Part shown: piece by piece, positions 1-12,700 of the stretch
Layout: each line of letters opens with the position of its first letter
Numbering within the stretch: the stretch's first letter is position 1
NCBI RefSeq assembly: GCF_040115645.1
Contig: NC_089575.1
Span: 2,170,001 to 2,234,000 of the forward strand
Origin: Euwallacea fornicatus
Lineage: Eukaryota; Arthropoda; Insecta; Coleoptera; Curculionidae
Direction of reading: 5' to 3'
DNA length: 64,000 bases
Position numbers and translations under genes: made by a program
The notes under the pieces: generated by a model
Database searches by the model: none
What the model saw: only the letters and a program-made list of their open reading frames with translations
Told to the model about the DNA's origin: nothing

Positions 1-1
1 C

Positions 2-3000
2 GTTAAAGACGCCATTAGGAACGTTGATCGTCTGCTGGAAAACGGGAAAGATTTCGATGCTGACAAAGTGGCGAACGCGCAAGAAAAGCTGGATAAGGTC
101 ACTTCGAAGATTGCGGATTTGCAGAATAAAATTAAGTACGCCCAACAAGTTGTAGAGTCGGTAAGTAAATATATGTTTTAACCACGCCTTCGGCACCTCG
201 TCAGATTCAGAAATTTACACACTTGCATTTTGTCAGATTTCACAGAATTTATTTCGTTATTTAGACATCGTGTCCATCACTTCCTCAAAGATTTAAACAT
301 ATGTTTTTCTCCTTTATTATTTTATTAGATCTTCATAGATGTTAACAAAAATTCATGAACCGTACTTCCTTAAAAGTTCCTCAGCAGTGAACTTTTTTAC
401 CGGCAAAGGTTGTAATTTGCGTCCTGTATAGTTTACCGAATAAAATTCGTCATTGCCCCAATGGGCCACTGGCAAAATTCCTAGTGCCCAATGAGCCCGA
501 AGTCTTCGGGATTTTTGTTCGACGTATGCGCATGCACGATAAAACAAAAGAGGAACTGTAAAGATTTGCCATGAGATATTCCAATCACGCTCGTTCTACG
601 CACATGGTTCGTTTAAATCTCTATGTAGTGCATTAAGCGATGGTGATAAGTAAAAACATCAATAAACAATTTTGCTATCATTATGAACTCATCGCCCACT
701 TCTTTCCCCGGAAAATTAATATTTCCGCGAACATTTCCAATATCCCTGGGCGTTCGATAAAGATTTAAATTACTAAGTTGTCAATAAGCAGTAAGTACGA
801 TCCTGTCTTTTTAGTTTTCACGGCATCCGAGTGGCGCCACTCTCGTTTATGGACGGTGGCGGCGCTAACTGCACTAACGGACTAGTCAAGTTACTAAAAA
901 GCCAGAGACGGATTATAAAACTCCTAACCGCGATCGCTGTCAATGTACAAATCCCTAATGGTGACGTAACCTCCGGCCTTTCTTCGAATGCGCCTCTTAC
1001 TGCACACCTTTTACTCTTAGTGCGCCCGACGCTGTATAACTGCCAATTTAGAGAAATTGTCGCAATATTACTCAGAAACAAGGCAAATTTCACATTTTTC
1101 GTAGAACAACTAGTTCGAGGGGTGTTAGGTGTCCTAAGAGCTCAGCGTCTTCGAGTGTTGACAGATTCATGTATATTAGAACAAAGTTTTGCCATCAGTC
1201 GTGGATTTACAATGTCGAAGCTATGTCAGTTTTTAAATGTTACTTCAACGCACCGCCGACAAATGGCTGACTTAAAACCCTTAACGAGAGAATATACGAA
1301 TTCGACATGGTCAGGAGTAGTTTGGGAAGGTTTCGAATCCAGGTGTCCTGCGTGGTTATTTACTTCCTAATGAATTTCCCCATTGAGAACAGTTTTCGGG
1401 AACTTTGAGGAAGAAAATTATCAAGGATCTATTGAAATATTTTAATTACTTTTAAAGAAAAATATCGTGGAAAAGCATTTTAAAATAACTTTATTAATTA
1501 TTCTCGGATTTACGGACCAGAACGTGGTTATAAACCCAAAATTCATTCTGCAACGTTGCTTGAAGGAGTAAGATTTGATTTAACTGTTTTCTTTTCCTTT
1601 TCAGATTAACGTAGCTATTGGCCTGTCCAACTGCTCAATGGCATATACCTCCCCTTTGCCTCAAGTCGAAGTATTCCGCAGCCTCTCGATTACCTTCAAG
1701 GGTGGTAACTGTCAATTGTTCAAATGGGATCGTGGCGGTTTAAGCATCAGTATCAGAAATGCGCGGGCCATACTGAGCTATACCATTGATAATCTTTCTG
1801 GTACGCTAACCACTTCTAAGCAACGAGACATCGCATCTGAGAAAACGTTATACGTTGAGAGGTAAAATTAGTTATGCTTCATAAGCTCAGATAGTGATTT
1901 TTATTACCTTCAGAGTCGGTCCCTTTCTGCGGCTTAAATATAACAACGATACCCACTGGAATAGCACTAATCTAGGTATGAGATCTTTGATCATCGATCC
2001 TACAGATGTTTTTGAGATCGGAGATGGACATGTATTAAAAGAAAACACGACATACGTTAACAAACTTTCAATTAATGACTATAACGTTGGACTGTGGAAG
2101 TTTAGTCGCACTTCGGGGAATTGTACGGGTCAGCAAAGGTATGTAAACAATAATTTGCAGATATTTCATTCTAATATAAATAACTTTGGTAACTTTTATC
2201 AGAACAAACGTCACGGAGGTAGACAAAACCAAGCCCTTTTACTCAGGAAATGGTTACAAGAAATATTCCCCGTCTGACCTTCTGGCTCCTTTGATGTTCA
2301 ATTTGGAATTTCAGATTTCCACTTTCGACGAGAACAGCTTGATTTATCTGGCCCACGAGATCGAGGTTTGTTAATTAATGGCGAAAAGTTTCTACCAACC
2401 AACCAGAAAAAATGGACATGGCAAGTCACTTCCAGCAAATTGGAAAAGTGATAAAACTATAAAAAAACCAGTTCTGTACTTTCGCTTCTTCTAGGTGGTT
2501 GGTTTTCACGCAGTTTTAACATGAAATTCCTTTTTTTTTTTAATACAAAATTGACGTTATCATTTGGGAAAAAACTGGGACGGAAACAAGCATTAGGAAA
2601 AAAACATTAAAATTTAATATTTATATTTTTCCCAAATTCTCTGTGGCGTTAGGGACCACCCACACCAATGATTTTTTTGAAACTCGAAAGGTTCCTCTAT
2701 GCAACAAAGTTGTCGGGTCTTTTAATTAATTAATTTCTGCAGCATCCATCGGCCATAATAGCCTTGACCCTAGACCAAGGTCGGCTACGGCTCGATGTGG
2801 TTCACAATAATGGTAAAGCGATATCTCTGAAAACGGACGAAAAACTCAATGACGGAGTGCCACACCGGGTGGGCATGGCCATGGTATTTTTAAACGATAA
2901 GCAGATGTACACCCTAGAAGCTGATGCGGCAAATAAGAGGACCGATGCGATTCTTGGGAAAAAGTTTGTTTTCAGGTAAGACCAGAATACGACATTTATG

Positions 3001-6000
3001 ATGTAGAAATTTGGCAAAAATACATCACGGTTTAAATGTAGAATCAGGAAAGCGACGCATTACGTTGGGGGAGTTTCCCCGACTCTGGATTTGAGGGGCA
3101 TCACGGTGACCACGCGGTCGTTTTTGGGCTTCCTGGTGCCGCCGGCGTTACCGAACGAGCAGATTTCGTCAGGAGTTACGCAGAAACGAGGGGAGGTATG
3201 ATAGGGAACGGCACATTACTACACCACTACCCAGGGCGTTTTGTAATATGGTGCTAAGTGCCACGTGCGTCTGTACAACACATTAAAGTCGTAATAGAAC
3301 AAGGACAATGAAATAAGTCTTCCACATTCCGGTATCGATTGCCTAATCGTGCAGATGCCTAAATAGAGCGTTAGTAATTCTAGTTTCGGTCAACTAATCA
3401 AATAATGATGTTGCAAATTTCCGAAAATTAACTTACGGCCGTCCCTGTCTTTTTGATTATACAAAGCGCACGGTGTCGCCACCGTCGCCGGGAAAACTCT
3501 CGTTTGCCTTTGATAGACGTCACAAGATGCCCTGGGAAGCAAAACAAAAATCCAGGGACTGACTCGCTATATTTTTAAAATATTATAAAAACTCTCGACC
3601 TCAATCGTTTTAAATAATCATTACGATGGTCTTTCTTTCAGCTCAAACTCCATAAAGCCTGGTTTGACGGTACGGGCTATTTGCACCTTCGCTCTCCTCT
3701 GCCTCCGAAGAAATCGGCCGAGAACAGCATTTCGTTCATTTTGAGACCCCTCAACGCTAGCGCCGCCTTGCTCGATATACGCAATATTGGGACGGTAATT
3801 TTAGCTTTTATGTTCTAATAAGTGAATCAACCAAGTCGTACGTTTAGATCACTCTAACTAATTGGCTACTGCAAGTAAACCTCGTTAATGGAGAGCATTA
3901 TGTGGTGGACAAGAGATTGGCTTTAAACGTCAACGATTACAACAGGATTTTTATAACATTTAAAAAGGATGTGATTACATTTACGATTAACAATGAGGAA
4001 CTGGATGTTTCTAGAACTAACACTGAAGGAATGTTCGAGGAAGATTTCGTGGACGTGGTTTTAGGGAGACATGAAGGTTTTCACTCGTTTTGCGGGGGTT
4101 TCAGCGAGTTTAATATCAACCATGAGTAAGTGTTTGTTTTCCTTCACTCCAGGAAAAGAACTGTTGAGTTCCAGAGATATATTGTTTACCCCGCAAACTG
4201 TCGCCGATTTCTCGAACGTGGAGATAGGGCGAGAGGAGCCCTTCACGCGGCCAATGCTAAGACTAGAAAAGTTGCAGCCAAGTCCTCCAGTCACCCAAAT
4301 TGCCATAACGAATACCATGCAAAGCACTCAAGGCTGTGCTGCTACCGCCAACTACGAAACTGATCCCACTGCTGTTAATTTCGGGGATCAGGCAGAGAGC
4401 TACATCAAATTGAAAACTGGCTTCTTTAAGAAGGATTTCACCTTTGAGTTCAAGTTTAGGACCTTGTACCCCAACGGGATGCTGTTTATTACATTGGTAT
4501 GTTTTAATTATCGATGAAACTACGTACATGTATGTAATGAACGAGCATTTAGTGAAGACTCACATCCCTAATTAAAATATTTGCATCACCAGAGAATCTA
4601 GTGATGCAACTATTTTGTTGATTCGTATCTCGTTTCTTACCTCTCTCTCATTTCCAAACCGACTCAGTACAACTCAAAAAATTTTAATAAGTGGAACTGG
4701 CGCATTAAAAATATATTTAAATTTATTGAAAGAGAGAGGCGTATCTAATCCTATAGATCTCTCAGCAATTTTCACACCTGAACTTGTTAACGTTTGATGG
4801 CACTTCTTGCATTCCTGTGCAAACAGATAGAAAATTGCTATATTTCTATAGAGCCGTAAACAAAGGGAGTTGTTGACAGATGTTCAAAGCTAATAGAACT
4901 TTATTACTTGGATTTCTTGTATATAGGGAGCCACTTCTCTGCCTCAATACAATTTACTGGAGCTGAAAAACGGCCTGGTGATTTTCCATGTAAAAGGCAA
5001 AAAGAACAAAGTCCCCAAGAAAAATTGGCCGCAAACGTTTCTCCCCAAAGTAAATGATGGAAAATGGCACAATCTTACCATGGTAAAAAAGAATAAGATG
5101 CTGCAAATGTGGTTGGACGGAGAGGCTAAGAAGCCTATTAAATTTCCCAAGACTAACGTTAAAAACGAAATTTTCTTTGGCAACGTCCCCAAGGACTATA
5201 TTTCGAATAGGGAACTGGTAACTTTTTAATTTCTCTCTAAACTCAATGATTTAGCTGCGCAATTTCAGAAGCAACGCATCAATCCTTTCAGGGGTTGCAT
5301 GAACAATTTGAAGATAAATGAGCAACTAACATTACTGGGCAAAAACACTAGTGACGTGAGCTACAGCAACATCAGACAGTGCTTTCCCAATATTGAGGAA
5401 GGAGCTTATTTCAGTGGAGATTCATACGCAATCTACAGTAAATAACTTAGTAAAACTTTATGTGGAATTCTTGCATATAATTACGCAACTTCGAATTCAA
5501 ATATCAGGAGATACACCATTGCAATGTAAATTTTGTGCTATTTCCAAATATGTAAAAGCGTCACTGAAATTTTGTATTTAAAATAGTAAAGTTGAGATCA
5601 CTTCTTGCTAAACCGAACTTCGTAAATAGTTATAAATCGAAAAATGGGAAATTGTGAAAATATCACATGAAGCAATTCCTGACGGTGATTAGTAAACGTC
5701 GGGTATTTCAAATAAATAGGTTCGTTATCTATTCTATTTGTGGGGATAAATAAGGATGAAATCAATTTGGAATATTAAACGTGTACTTCTTTGGAGCTTA
5801 ATCTCAGTTCGAGTTTCTTAAATTAATTATCTCCACCATTTTTTCAAGAATTGGAAGCATATTTCTTGATAACATGGTGAATGGCACCTTTTACCATAAT
5901 TTTGTTTAGAAATATTTAAACGCCAACTGTACGATATAGTAACTAACTTCCACTTTAACTATATTAACTAATACGCCGAACTTGCTAAACACCTTTTGTA

Positions 6001-6622
6001 TGCTGGAATTCTTCCATAAACCTAACAGCTTTTGTTGACGAATTTAATGTTCCAGAGGAAGGTTTCCGAATCCACAAAATCCTGGATTTGAGCTTCGAAT
6101 TCCGCACAGCAGAGCAAAACGGAATACTCCTCACTGTTTCCAATGAGGGCAATTATCCGGCCCTCTCTGTTGAGCTACAGAATGGCGCTGTGGTCATGAC
6201 TGTGGATCTGGGCAATGGCATCCAAACTAACGTAACTAACAATCTGGATTCAGACTTTTCTTTATGCAACAATCTCTGGCATAATGTCTCTGCCATGTAC
6301 TCCAGCTCGGAGCTTACCGTTAATGTGGACGGGATCAGGAAAAGTTGGGTGCAAAGCGACATTAATTCTCTTATGGATGAAATTGATGCCCCTTTGTATA
6401 TCGGAGGATTACCAGGTAGATTTTTATATCAAAAAATCAACAGGATTACAGTGTGCTATTGTAGATAATGCCGCTGTGGGCACTTTGAAAACCAGAGAGA
6501 ATTTCAAAGGGTGTTTGCGGAATTTAAAAATTGAACACGAGCTGAAAGATTGGGCGGAAATGGAAGAGCTTAATGGAGTGTTAGTGAACTCTTGTCCCGC
6601 TATAACAACCCCTAAAAGTTGA
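2..6622 (+). CDS. Laminin subunit alpha, C-terminal part (5' end outside window)
   Basis: Basement-membrane glycoprotein; the alpha chain carries the LG domains that bind integrins and dystroglycan. Thirteen exons join in one frame: 2-160, 1605-1861, 1914-2138, 2203-2365, 2743-2975, 3042-3195, 3642-3794, 3848-4125, 4175-4496, 4927-5217, 5269-5437, 6029-6415, 6465-6622. They total 2949 nt, or 982 residues plus TGA. The first exon is the end of the heptad-rich coiled coil. Three LG domains follow (the third closes with an FCGGF motif near 4090), then a Pro/Thr-rich linker, then LG4 (opens GCAATANYE near 4333, closes FRGCMNNLKI near 5290) and LG5 (closes FKGCLRNLKI near 6505). The LG1-3, linker, LG4-5 order is diagnostic of laminin alpha. 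The SNCSMAY stretch opening LG1 faintly recalls the alpha-1/2 (wing blister) type, but I cannot assign the paralogue. Several introns are only about 50 bp. Confidence 0.93.
161..1604 (+). other. 1.44-kb laminin intron
   Basis: Intron between the last coiled-coil exon and LG1. Bases 830-1370 are less AT-rich than their surroundings and hold an open frame of 179 codons with no recognisable domain, opening with GTG rather than ATG. I treat it as non-coding, possibly an old insertion. Confidence 0.6.
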
Positions 6623-7260
6623 TTTTGAGGGGCTTTTTCTTTCTAAACCAAATGGTGCCATTATATTATTTTCAGTAGTTGTTTAGTAATGACTAAGAGG
6701 ATCAATTTAATAGATGTGTTCATGTAATTAAGCTAATTTTATTATCTAGTTAGAAGAGTTATCTATCATATAATATTTTTAAATCCTGAACAAGTATTAT
6801 GATAGTCCCTGACATGGTATCCAATTGGAAAATATTCAGGTAAATGTATAGAATCTGCAAATTATCTTCTTAATGTAAATAATTTATTTTTTTTTTGTAC
6901 AGTTTTATTTATATACACTTACAATATTTTAATAGGCGAATGTACATAAATACCATTACATTTTTTGTATATAAGATCATTTATCATTTTCCAATCCCGC
7001 AGTCGAGCTGTGCATACGAAATGGCCTACATTGGATGCGCTAGCAACGTTCCTCGTTTACTGCCTCACAATCTTCAAAAAAGCGAACTTTCTTAATTACG
7101 AGTTCGAAATCTGCTGCAAAAAAAAAAGTTTGTTACCCACATCTTCAATACTCTGTGTCAAAATATAAATCGGAAAATTTTAAGATTCAAAAATTTTAAA
7201 CATTACTCAAAAATAGCGTTAAACTCATAAGCAGTGCAAAGATTTTACCAATCTAATCTA
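6623..7260. other. Laminin 3' flank, AT-rich, no gene seen
   Basis: Presumed 3'UTR and intergenic DNA following the laminin stop. No coding signal is visible; the open frames here are short and AT-rich. Confidence 0.5.
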
Positions 7261-7680
7261 CAAAAAACCAGTTTCCTTCATGGTTCACAAGTCGCCATCT
7301 GCTGTACAGGAGTTAAAACTATTACAGTTTTCTTTCCCTTTCATTTTACAATTTTCTATATGGTTACAAAGTCGCCATCTGCCGTCCAGGGGTTAAATCT
7401 ATTACAGATTTCTTCCCCTTTCATTTTGCAGGTTTCTACATAGTTTCCAAAACGCCATCTACCGTCCAGGGGTTAAATCTATTACAGATTTCTTCCCCTT
7501 TCATTTTGCAGGTTTCTACATAGTTTCCAAGACGCCATCTACCGTCCAGGGGTTAAATCTATTACAGATTTCTTCCCCTTTCATTTTGCAGGTTTCTACA
7601 TAGTTTCCAAGACGCCATCTACCGTCCATGGGTGAAATCTATTACAGATTTCTTCCCATTCATTTTACAGTTTTCTATAA
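7261..7680 (+). repeat. 80-bp tandem repeat, about five copies
   Basis: The core CGCCATCT recurs at about 7293, 7373, 7453, 7533 and 7613, giving a constant 80-bp period. Each unit has the same order: a GCCATCT core, GTCCAGGGGTTAAA, TCTATTACAG, a pyrimidine tract with CCCCTTTCATTTT, then TTTCTACATAG. The central three copies are nearly identical; the outer copies have diverged, as expected for unequal exchange. No function is apparent. Confidence 0.93.
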
Positions 7681-8077
7681 ATTTGGTTCCCTTAAATTCT
7701 TAGTTTTTATTACCACAATGATAGTTCTCTCCCACCACGGCATACAAATGGACTGGATGGAAAAAAAAAAAACGCCGCGGCACTCCCTGCTGTTGACACA
7801 GTTAGTTTTCTCTAGGCAAAACCAATCCTTGGTAGTGTAAACAATGCCTCTTCATTTTAAACTTAAGCCAGACATGGGCAAAAGAAATACGTGCTATTTC
7901 GCCAGATCAAAATACACCGAAGCTCTCTTTGGGCGCGAAGCATATCCGCCAGGAACAGTAGCGGCACAAGGGAGGTTAACGAGGATCAACGCGGTTTTTA
8001 GTGGATTAGCACTCTCAGTAGCGAGACCCACACGCCCTTCCAAACAAGATCGGTTGGATGTCTTGAAGATTTTCCTC
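7681..8077. other. Spacer between the two repeat arrays
   Basis: Contains an 87-codon open frame (7844-8107) that opens with ATG but runs into the A/T array. It matches no domain I know. I do not call it a gene. Confidence 0.4.
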
Positions 8078-8340
8078 ATTAAAAAACATAATAAAAAAAA
8101 TAAATAAAATAAAATAAATAAAAAATAAAACAAATAAAATAATGAAAAATTAAAAAAAAAATAAAATAAAATAAAAAATAAAATAAAATAAAATAATAAA
8201 AAATAAAATAAATAAAAAATAAAACAAATAAAATAATGAAATAATAAAAAAAAATAATAAAAAATTAAATAAAATAAAATAATAAAAAATTAAAATAAAA
8301 TAAAATAATAAAAAATTAAAATAAAATAAAATAATGAAAT

Positions 8341-8374
<34 letters not shown>

Positions 8375-8707
8375 TAAAATAATTAAAAAAATAAAAAAAT
8401 AAAAAATAAAATAAATAAAAAATAAAACAAATAAAAAATAAAATAATTAAATAAATAAATAAATAAAATAATTAAAAAAATAAAATAATAAAACAAATAA
8501 AACAAATAAAATAATAAAATAATAAAAAAATAAAATAAATAAATAAATAAAATAATTAAAAATAAAAGAAATAAAATAATGAAATAATAAAAAAATAAAA
8601 GAAATAAAAAAAAATAATTAAAAAATAAAACAAATAAAATAATGAAATAATAAAAAATAAAATAAAATAAAATAATAAAAAATTAAAATAAAATAAAATA
8701 ATGAAAT

Positions 8708-8741
<34 letters not shown>

Positions 8742-9080
8742 TAAAATAATTAAAAAAATAAAAAATAAAATAATAAAACAAATAAAACAAATAAAATAAT
8801 AAAATAATAAAAAAATAAAATAAATAAATAAATAAAATAATTAAAAATAAAAGAAATAAAATAATGAAATAATAAAAAAATAAAAGAAATAAAAAATAAA
8901 ATAATTAAAAAATTAAAAAATAAAACTAATAAAATAATGAAATAATAAAAAATAAAATAAAATAAAATAATAAAAAATAAAATAAATAATAAAAATATAA
9001 AATAAATAGAAAAATAAAAAAAATTTAAAAATAAAATTAATAATAAAAGAATAAGAATAATAAAAAAATATAAAAAAAAG
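8078..9080. repeat. A/T-only microsatellite-like array of about 1 kb
   Basis: About 1 kb made almost entirely of AAAT and AAAAT variants, with rare C or G interruptions. The interruptions show a higher-order order: the string with ACAAATAAAATAATG occurs near 8222 and 8628 (a variant near 8922), and the string with ACAAATAAAACAAA near 8491 and again near 8776, 285 bp later. Blocks of roughly 290 bp have therefore been duplicated inside the array. Confidence 0.9.
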
Positions 9081-9733
9081 TCTACGAAAAACCAGTGGCG
9101 TACACGATTATTTTGCATGAAAAGATATAGTGGAAATTGAGTGGTTCCAATTTCAACAAGACTTGGATCCGCCGTAGGCGCACGATACAGCATTTACATG
9201 CCACGGTCAAAATTCGAATTAGACAATTTCCCAAAATAAATTGCTCCTGTAGCACGTAGATACGCTAAGTATTTACATAAAAAATTAATTTTATCTCTCG
9301 AGGTTTCAGGCTACACTCGAAAAATTACAACCTTTGTCATTTTCATTCTTTATATGCTATTACTTTATTATAAAAAAAAATATTTTTCGGTACTAGACAA
9401 TCAATACAATCTTGGCTTCTATCTTTGAGAACTTATCACAATTGTGTTAACAAAATTTGCACGTGACTTATTCAATATATGTTTATCTCGAACCAACTCC
9501 ATTACATAAAAAGAGATAGACATTACCCTAGCCTATGACTTAAGCAGCTGATTTCGGACTTTAATCAGCTGATTATATCTTGGATATGTCAACCTTATAT
9601 CTGACGGTTTACCGGTGGTCATAAATTAATCAGTTTCAAAATAGTTATAAAAAGAAATTAAAATTCTTCATCAAAAATTCATTTACTATATACTTTATTA
9701 TGCCCAAGCAGCAATAACATCTAAACGTCTAAC
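9081..9733. other. Opa1 upstream region
   Basis: No gene seen between the A/T array and the Opa1 start. It should hold the Opa1 promoter and 5'UTR. The stretch near 9090-9200 (GTGGCGTACACGATTATTT onward) looks like a transposon scrap, but I could not assign a family. Confidence 0.4.
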
Positions 9734-12700
9734 ATGGAACACTTATTGAAAGGCAAATTTGGGTAAGTTCTACTTCCATAAAACAGAATCTATTCTGTGA
9801 AGGTTATGTCACCTTTGCCCCTATCTTCTAAAGTCAAAATGATATAATAGCATTTTTTTTACTGAAACAAATAACCAAATTTACAGACGAGTTGTCATAA
9901 GTTCGTATTCGTCACACTCCTCCAAATACAGCCCACAAAAGCGGTTTCAAAGAAACATTGCAAGCCTATGGGGTGGAAAAGCTCTTGACCGATCACGATC
10001 AGTTTTTCATGAACACTATAAATACCAAAGAAGAGAATATGGAATGTTAATTGTTAGAGCTTTGAGGGGTGTGTTGAAGATTCGATATTTGCTTATTGGG
10101 GGTGCTGTGGCTGGGGGAGGGGCTCTGAACAAGGTAATTTTTTGCTACAGCTAACAACTTAATTAATTATGTATTATTAACAAAGTTTGAATAAAATTTC
10201 TATAAGTAGAAGCATATACCTGCTTGTATACCTCCAAATCACTGCACATATTTTACAGAAATATAATGATTGGAAAGATGGATTACCAGACTTAAAATGG
10301 CTCGATGATGTGCTTCCTGATAATGAGAAATGGAATAAAATGCGTGGGAACTTAATTGAATTCAAGGACAATTTAAGAAACAACATTGAAATAGATCCAA
10401 GAATTAAAGCTCTCTCTGAGGCAAAATATTCACAATTTAAAAATTGGTTTGAACAAAGACTTGATGATGCTGTAGCTGCAGCTGAGAAGGTAGATCAAGC
10501 ACATAAGACCAATCTTGACCAAGGTATAGGATGTTGTAGGTGATGAGAGAAAGGATATTTGAGTACATTCGAAATCTTTTTTTTAAATTTACTAATCCTC
10601 ATTTAATTCTTTGTTTAGGTACAAGCCAAGTCCTTAGCGAAATCATTAGCCGAATGTACTCAGGTATGACTTTTTTTCAGCTCTTTTTTAGGAGCATTCA
10701 AATTTATTGTGAGATTTTGTTTTAGAGGTAAAAAATGAGTTTAAAAAGAAGAATATTGCATATGCAAGACCATTTGCCAGACAGGAGAGTGAAGAAGATA
10801 GCCGAATCCGAAAAGAAGCACAACAACGATTAAATGAGATTCAAGATGAAATGATGCAGACTCAGATTAAATATCAAAGAGAATTGGAGAAACTGGAGAA
10901 GGAAAATAAAGAGTTGAGGAAACAGAATTTGCTTTTAAAACAAGTAAATAAAAGTCTATTTTATTTAAACTACAACACAAACCATAAACATTTCAGGGCC
11001 GAAAACCAAACATGAAAAAAATAAAACGCAGTTTGATTGACATGTACAGTGAGGTTCTTGATGAACTAGCTGACTTTGATAGTGGTTATAATACTCAAGA
11101 TCAACTGCCAAGAGTGGTTGTAGTTGGTGATCAAAGCAGTGGAAAAACTTCTGTTTTAGAAATGATTGCACAGGCCAGGATTTTTCCTCGAGGAGCTGGA
11201 GAAATGATGACCAGGTATGTAATGCTTTAAGATCTTCAGAAGATATATTCAAAACTCCATTTAGAGCGCCAGTTAAAGTCACCCTCTCAGAAGGGCCTTA
11301 TCATGTGGCCCAATTCCGGGATTCATCTAGAGAATTTGATTTAACCAAAGAAAGTGATTTGGCGGACCTTAGGAAGGAGGTGGAGCTGCGCATGAGAAAC
11401 AGCGTTAAAGGAGGAAAAACTGTTTCTAGTGACGTAATTTCGATGACTGTTAAAGGTATTTCTATATGTTGTATGTGTATGCCTTTATAAAGTGCATCTT
11501 GCAACACTAGTGATATAAAGAAGTGTATATTTCCATGCATCTACATTTACAGTATATAAAAATGATATATAAATATACGAATATGTATATGCACTATGTT
11601 TGCAATGTGTTTAGGAATTTTATTCTTGAAGAATTATTTTAGAAATTTACACAAATCACTGTATATTTTGTAAAAATTTTCTCGTTAATGTTTATAAGTT
11701 TTTAACAAAAGCCCAATAAAATAAATAACCCTAAAGAAGACTGAAATGTAGATTGCACAAAGTTCAAGAAGAGAAGAAAGATTTTAAGGATGCAAATTTC
11801 TTTTGTTTTTAGGACCAGGTTTACAGCGAATTGTTTTGGTCGATTTACCTGGGATTATATCTGTAAGTACCCAATTTAATGAAAGCCTTAAGTAATACCT
11901 TTGCATGTCTAGACCCAAACTACTGATATGGCGGCAGACACAAGAGAAAGCATAAGACAGATGACTCAAGCATACATGAACAACCCCAACGCCATTATTT
12001 TATGTATTCAAGATGGATCTGTAGATGCCGAAAGAAGCAATGTTACAGATTTAGTGGCGAGCTGCGATCCTAGCGGCAAAAGAACCATATTCGTATTAAC
12101 GAAAGTGGATATGGCTGAAGAGAACTTAGCTGACCCTTCCAGGGTAATTACATCAGCTACAACGCAAATTAATTAAATCAAAACACCGTTTCAGATCAGA
12201 AAAATCCTCTCAGGCAAGTTGTTCCCCATGAAAGCTTTGGGTTATTTTGCAGTAGTAACCGGCAAGGGAAGGAAAGACGATTCTATTCAAACCATCAAAG
12301 ACTATGAAGAGAATTTCTTTAGAAGCTCCAAACTCTTTAAGTAAATCTCTTTAAGCGATTTTTTGAAAAGTACATTTTACAATAATAAATGCTTTTACTC
12401 CAGAGATGGCCAGATTAGGTCCACACAGGTGACCACTAGAAATTTGAGTCTAGCAGTAGCTGACTGCTTCTGGAAAATGGTAAAAGAAACAGTGGAGCAA
12501 CAAGCAGATGCTTTTAAAGCTAGAAGGTTTAACCTTGAAACCGAGTGGAAAAACAACTTTCCAAGGTAAGTCTCAAACTTTTCTTTTACGTGTTAAATAA
12601 TATAGATTCTTACAGAATTCGAGAGCAGGACAGAGATGAACTTTTCGAAAGAGCGCGAGGAGAAATCCTCGACGAAGTAATAAATTTATCCCAAGTCAGC

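Noticed and set aside
831..1370. 179-codon open frame within a laminin intron
   Set aside because: It opens with GTG, has no recognisable domain and overlaps an open frame on the other strand. Probably chance or an old insertion.
4126..4152. Apparent 27-bp micro-intron in laminin (GTAAGT...TCCAG)
   Set aside because: It is too short and leaves the frame wrong. Using the next good acceptor (TTCCAG, ending 4174) gives a 49-bp intron and restores the frame.
6416..6443. Apparent 28-bp intron in laminin LG5
   Set aside because: The acceptor ending at 6464 (ATTGTAG) gives a 49-bp intron and the expected GGLPDNAAVG sequence.
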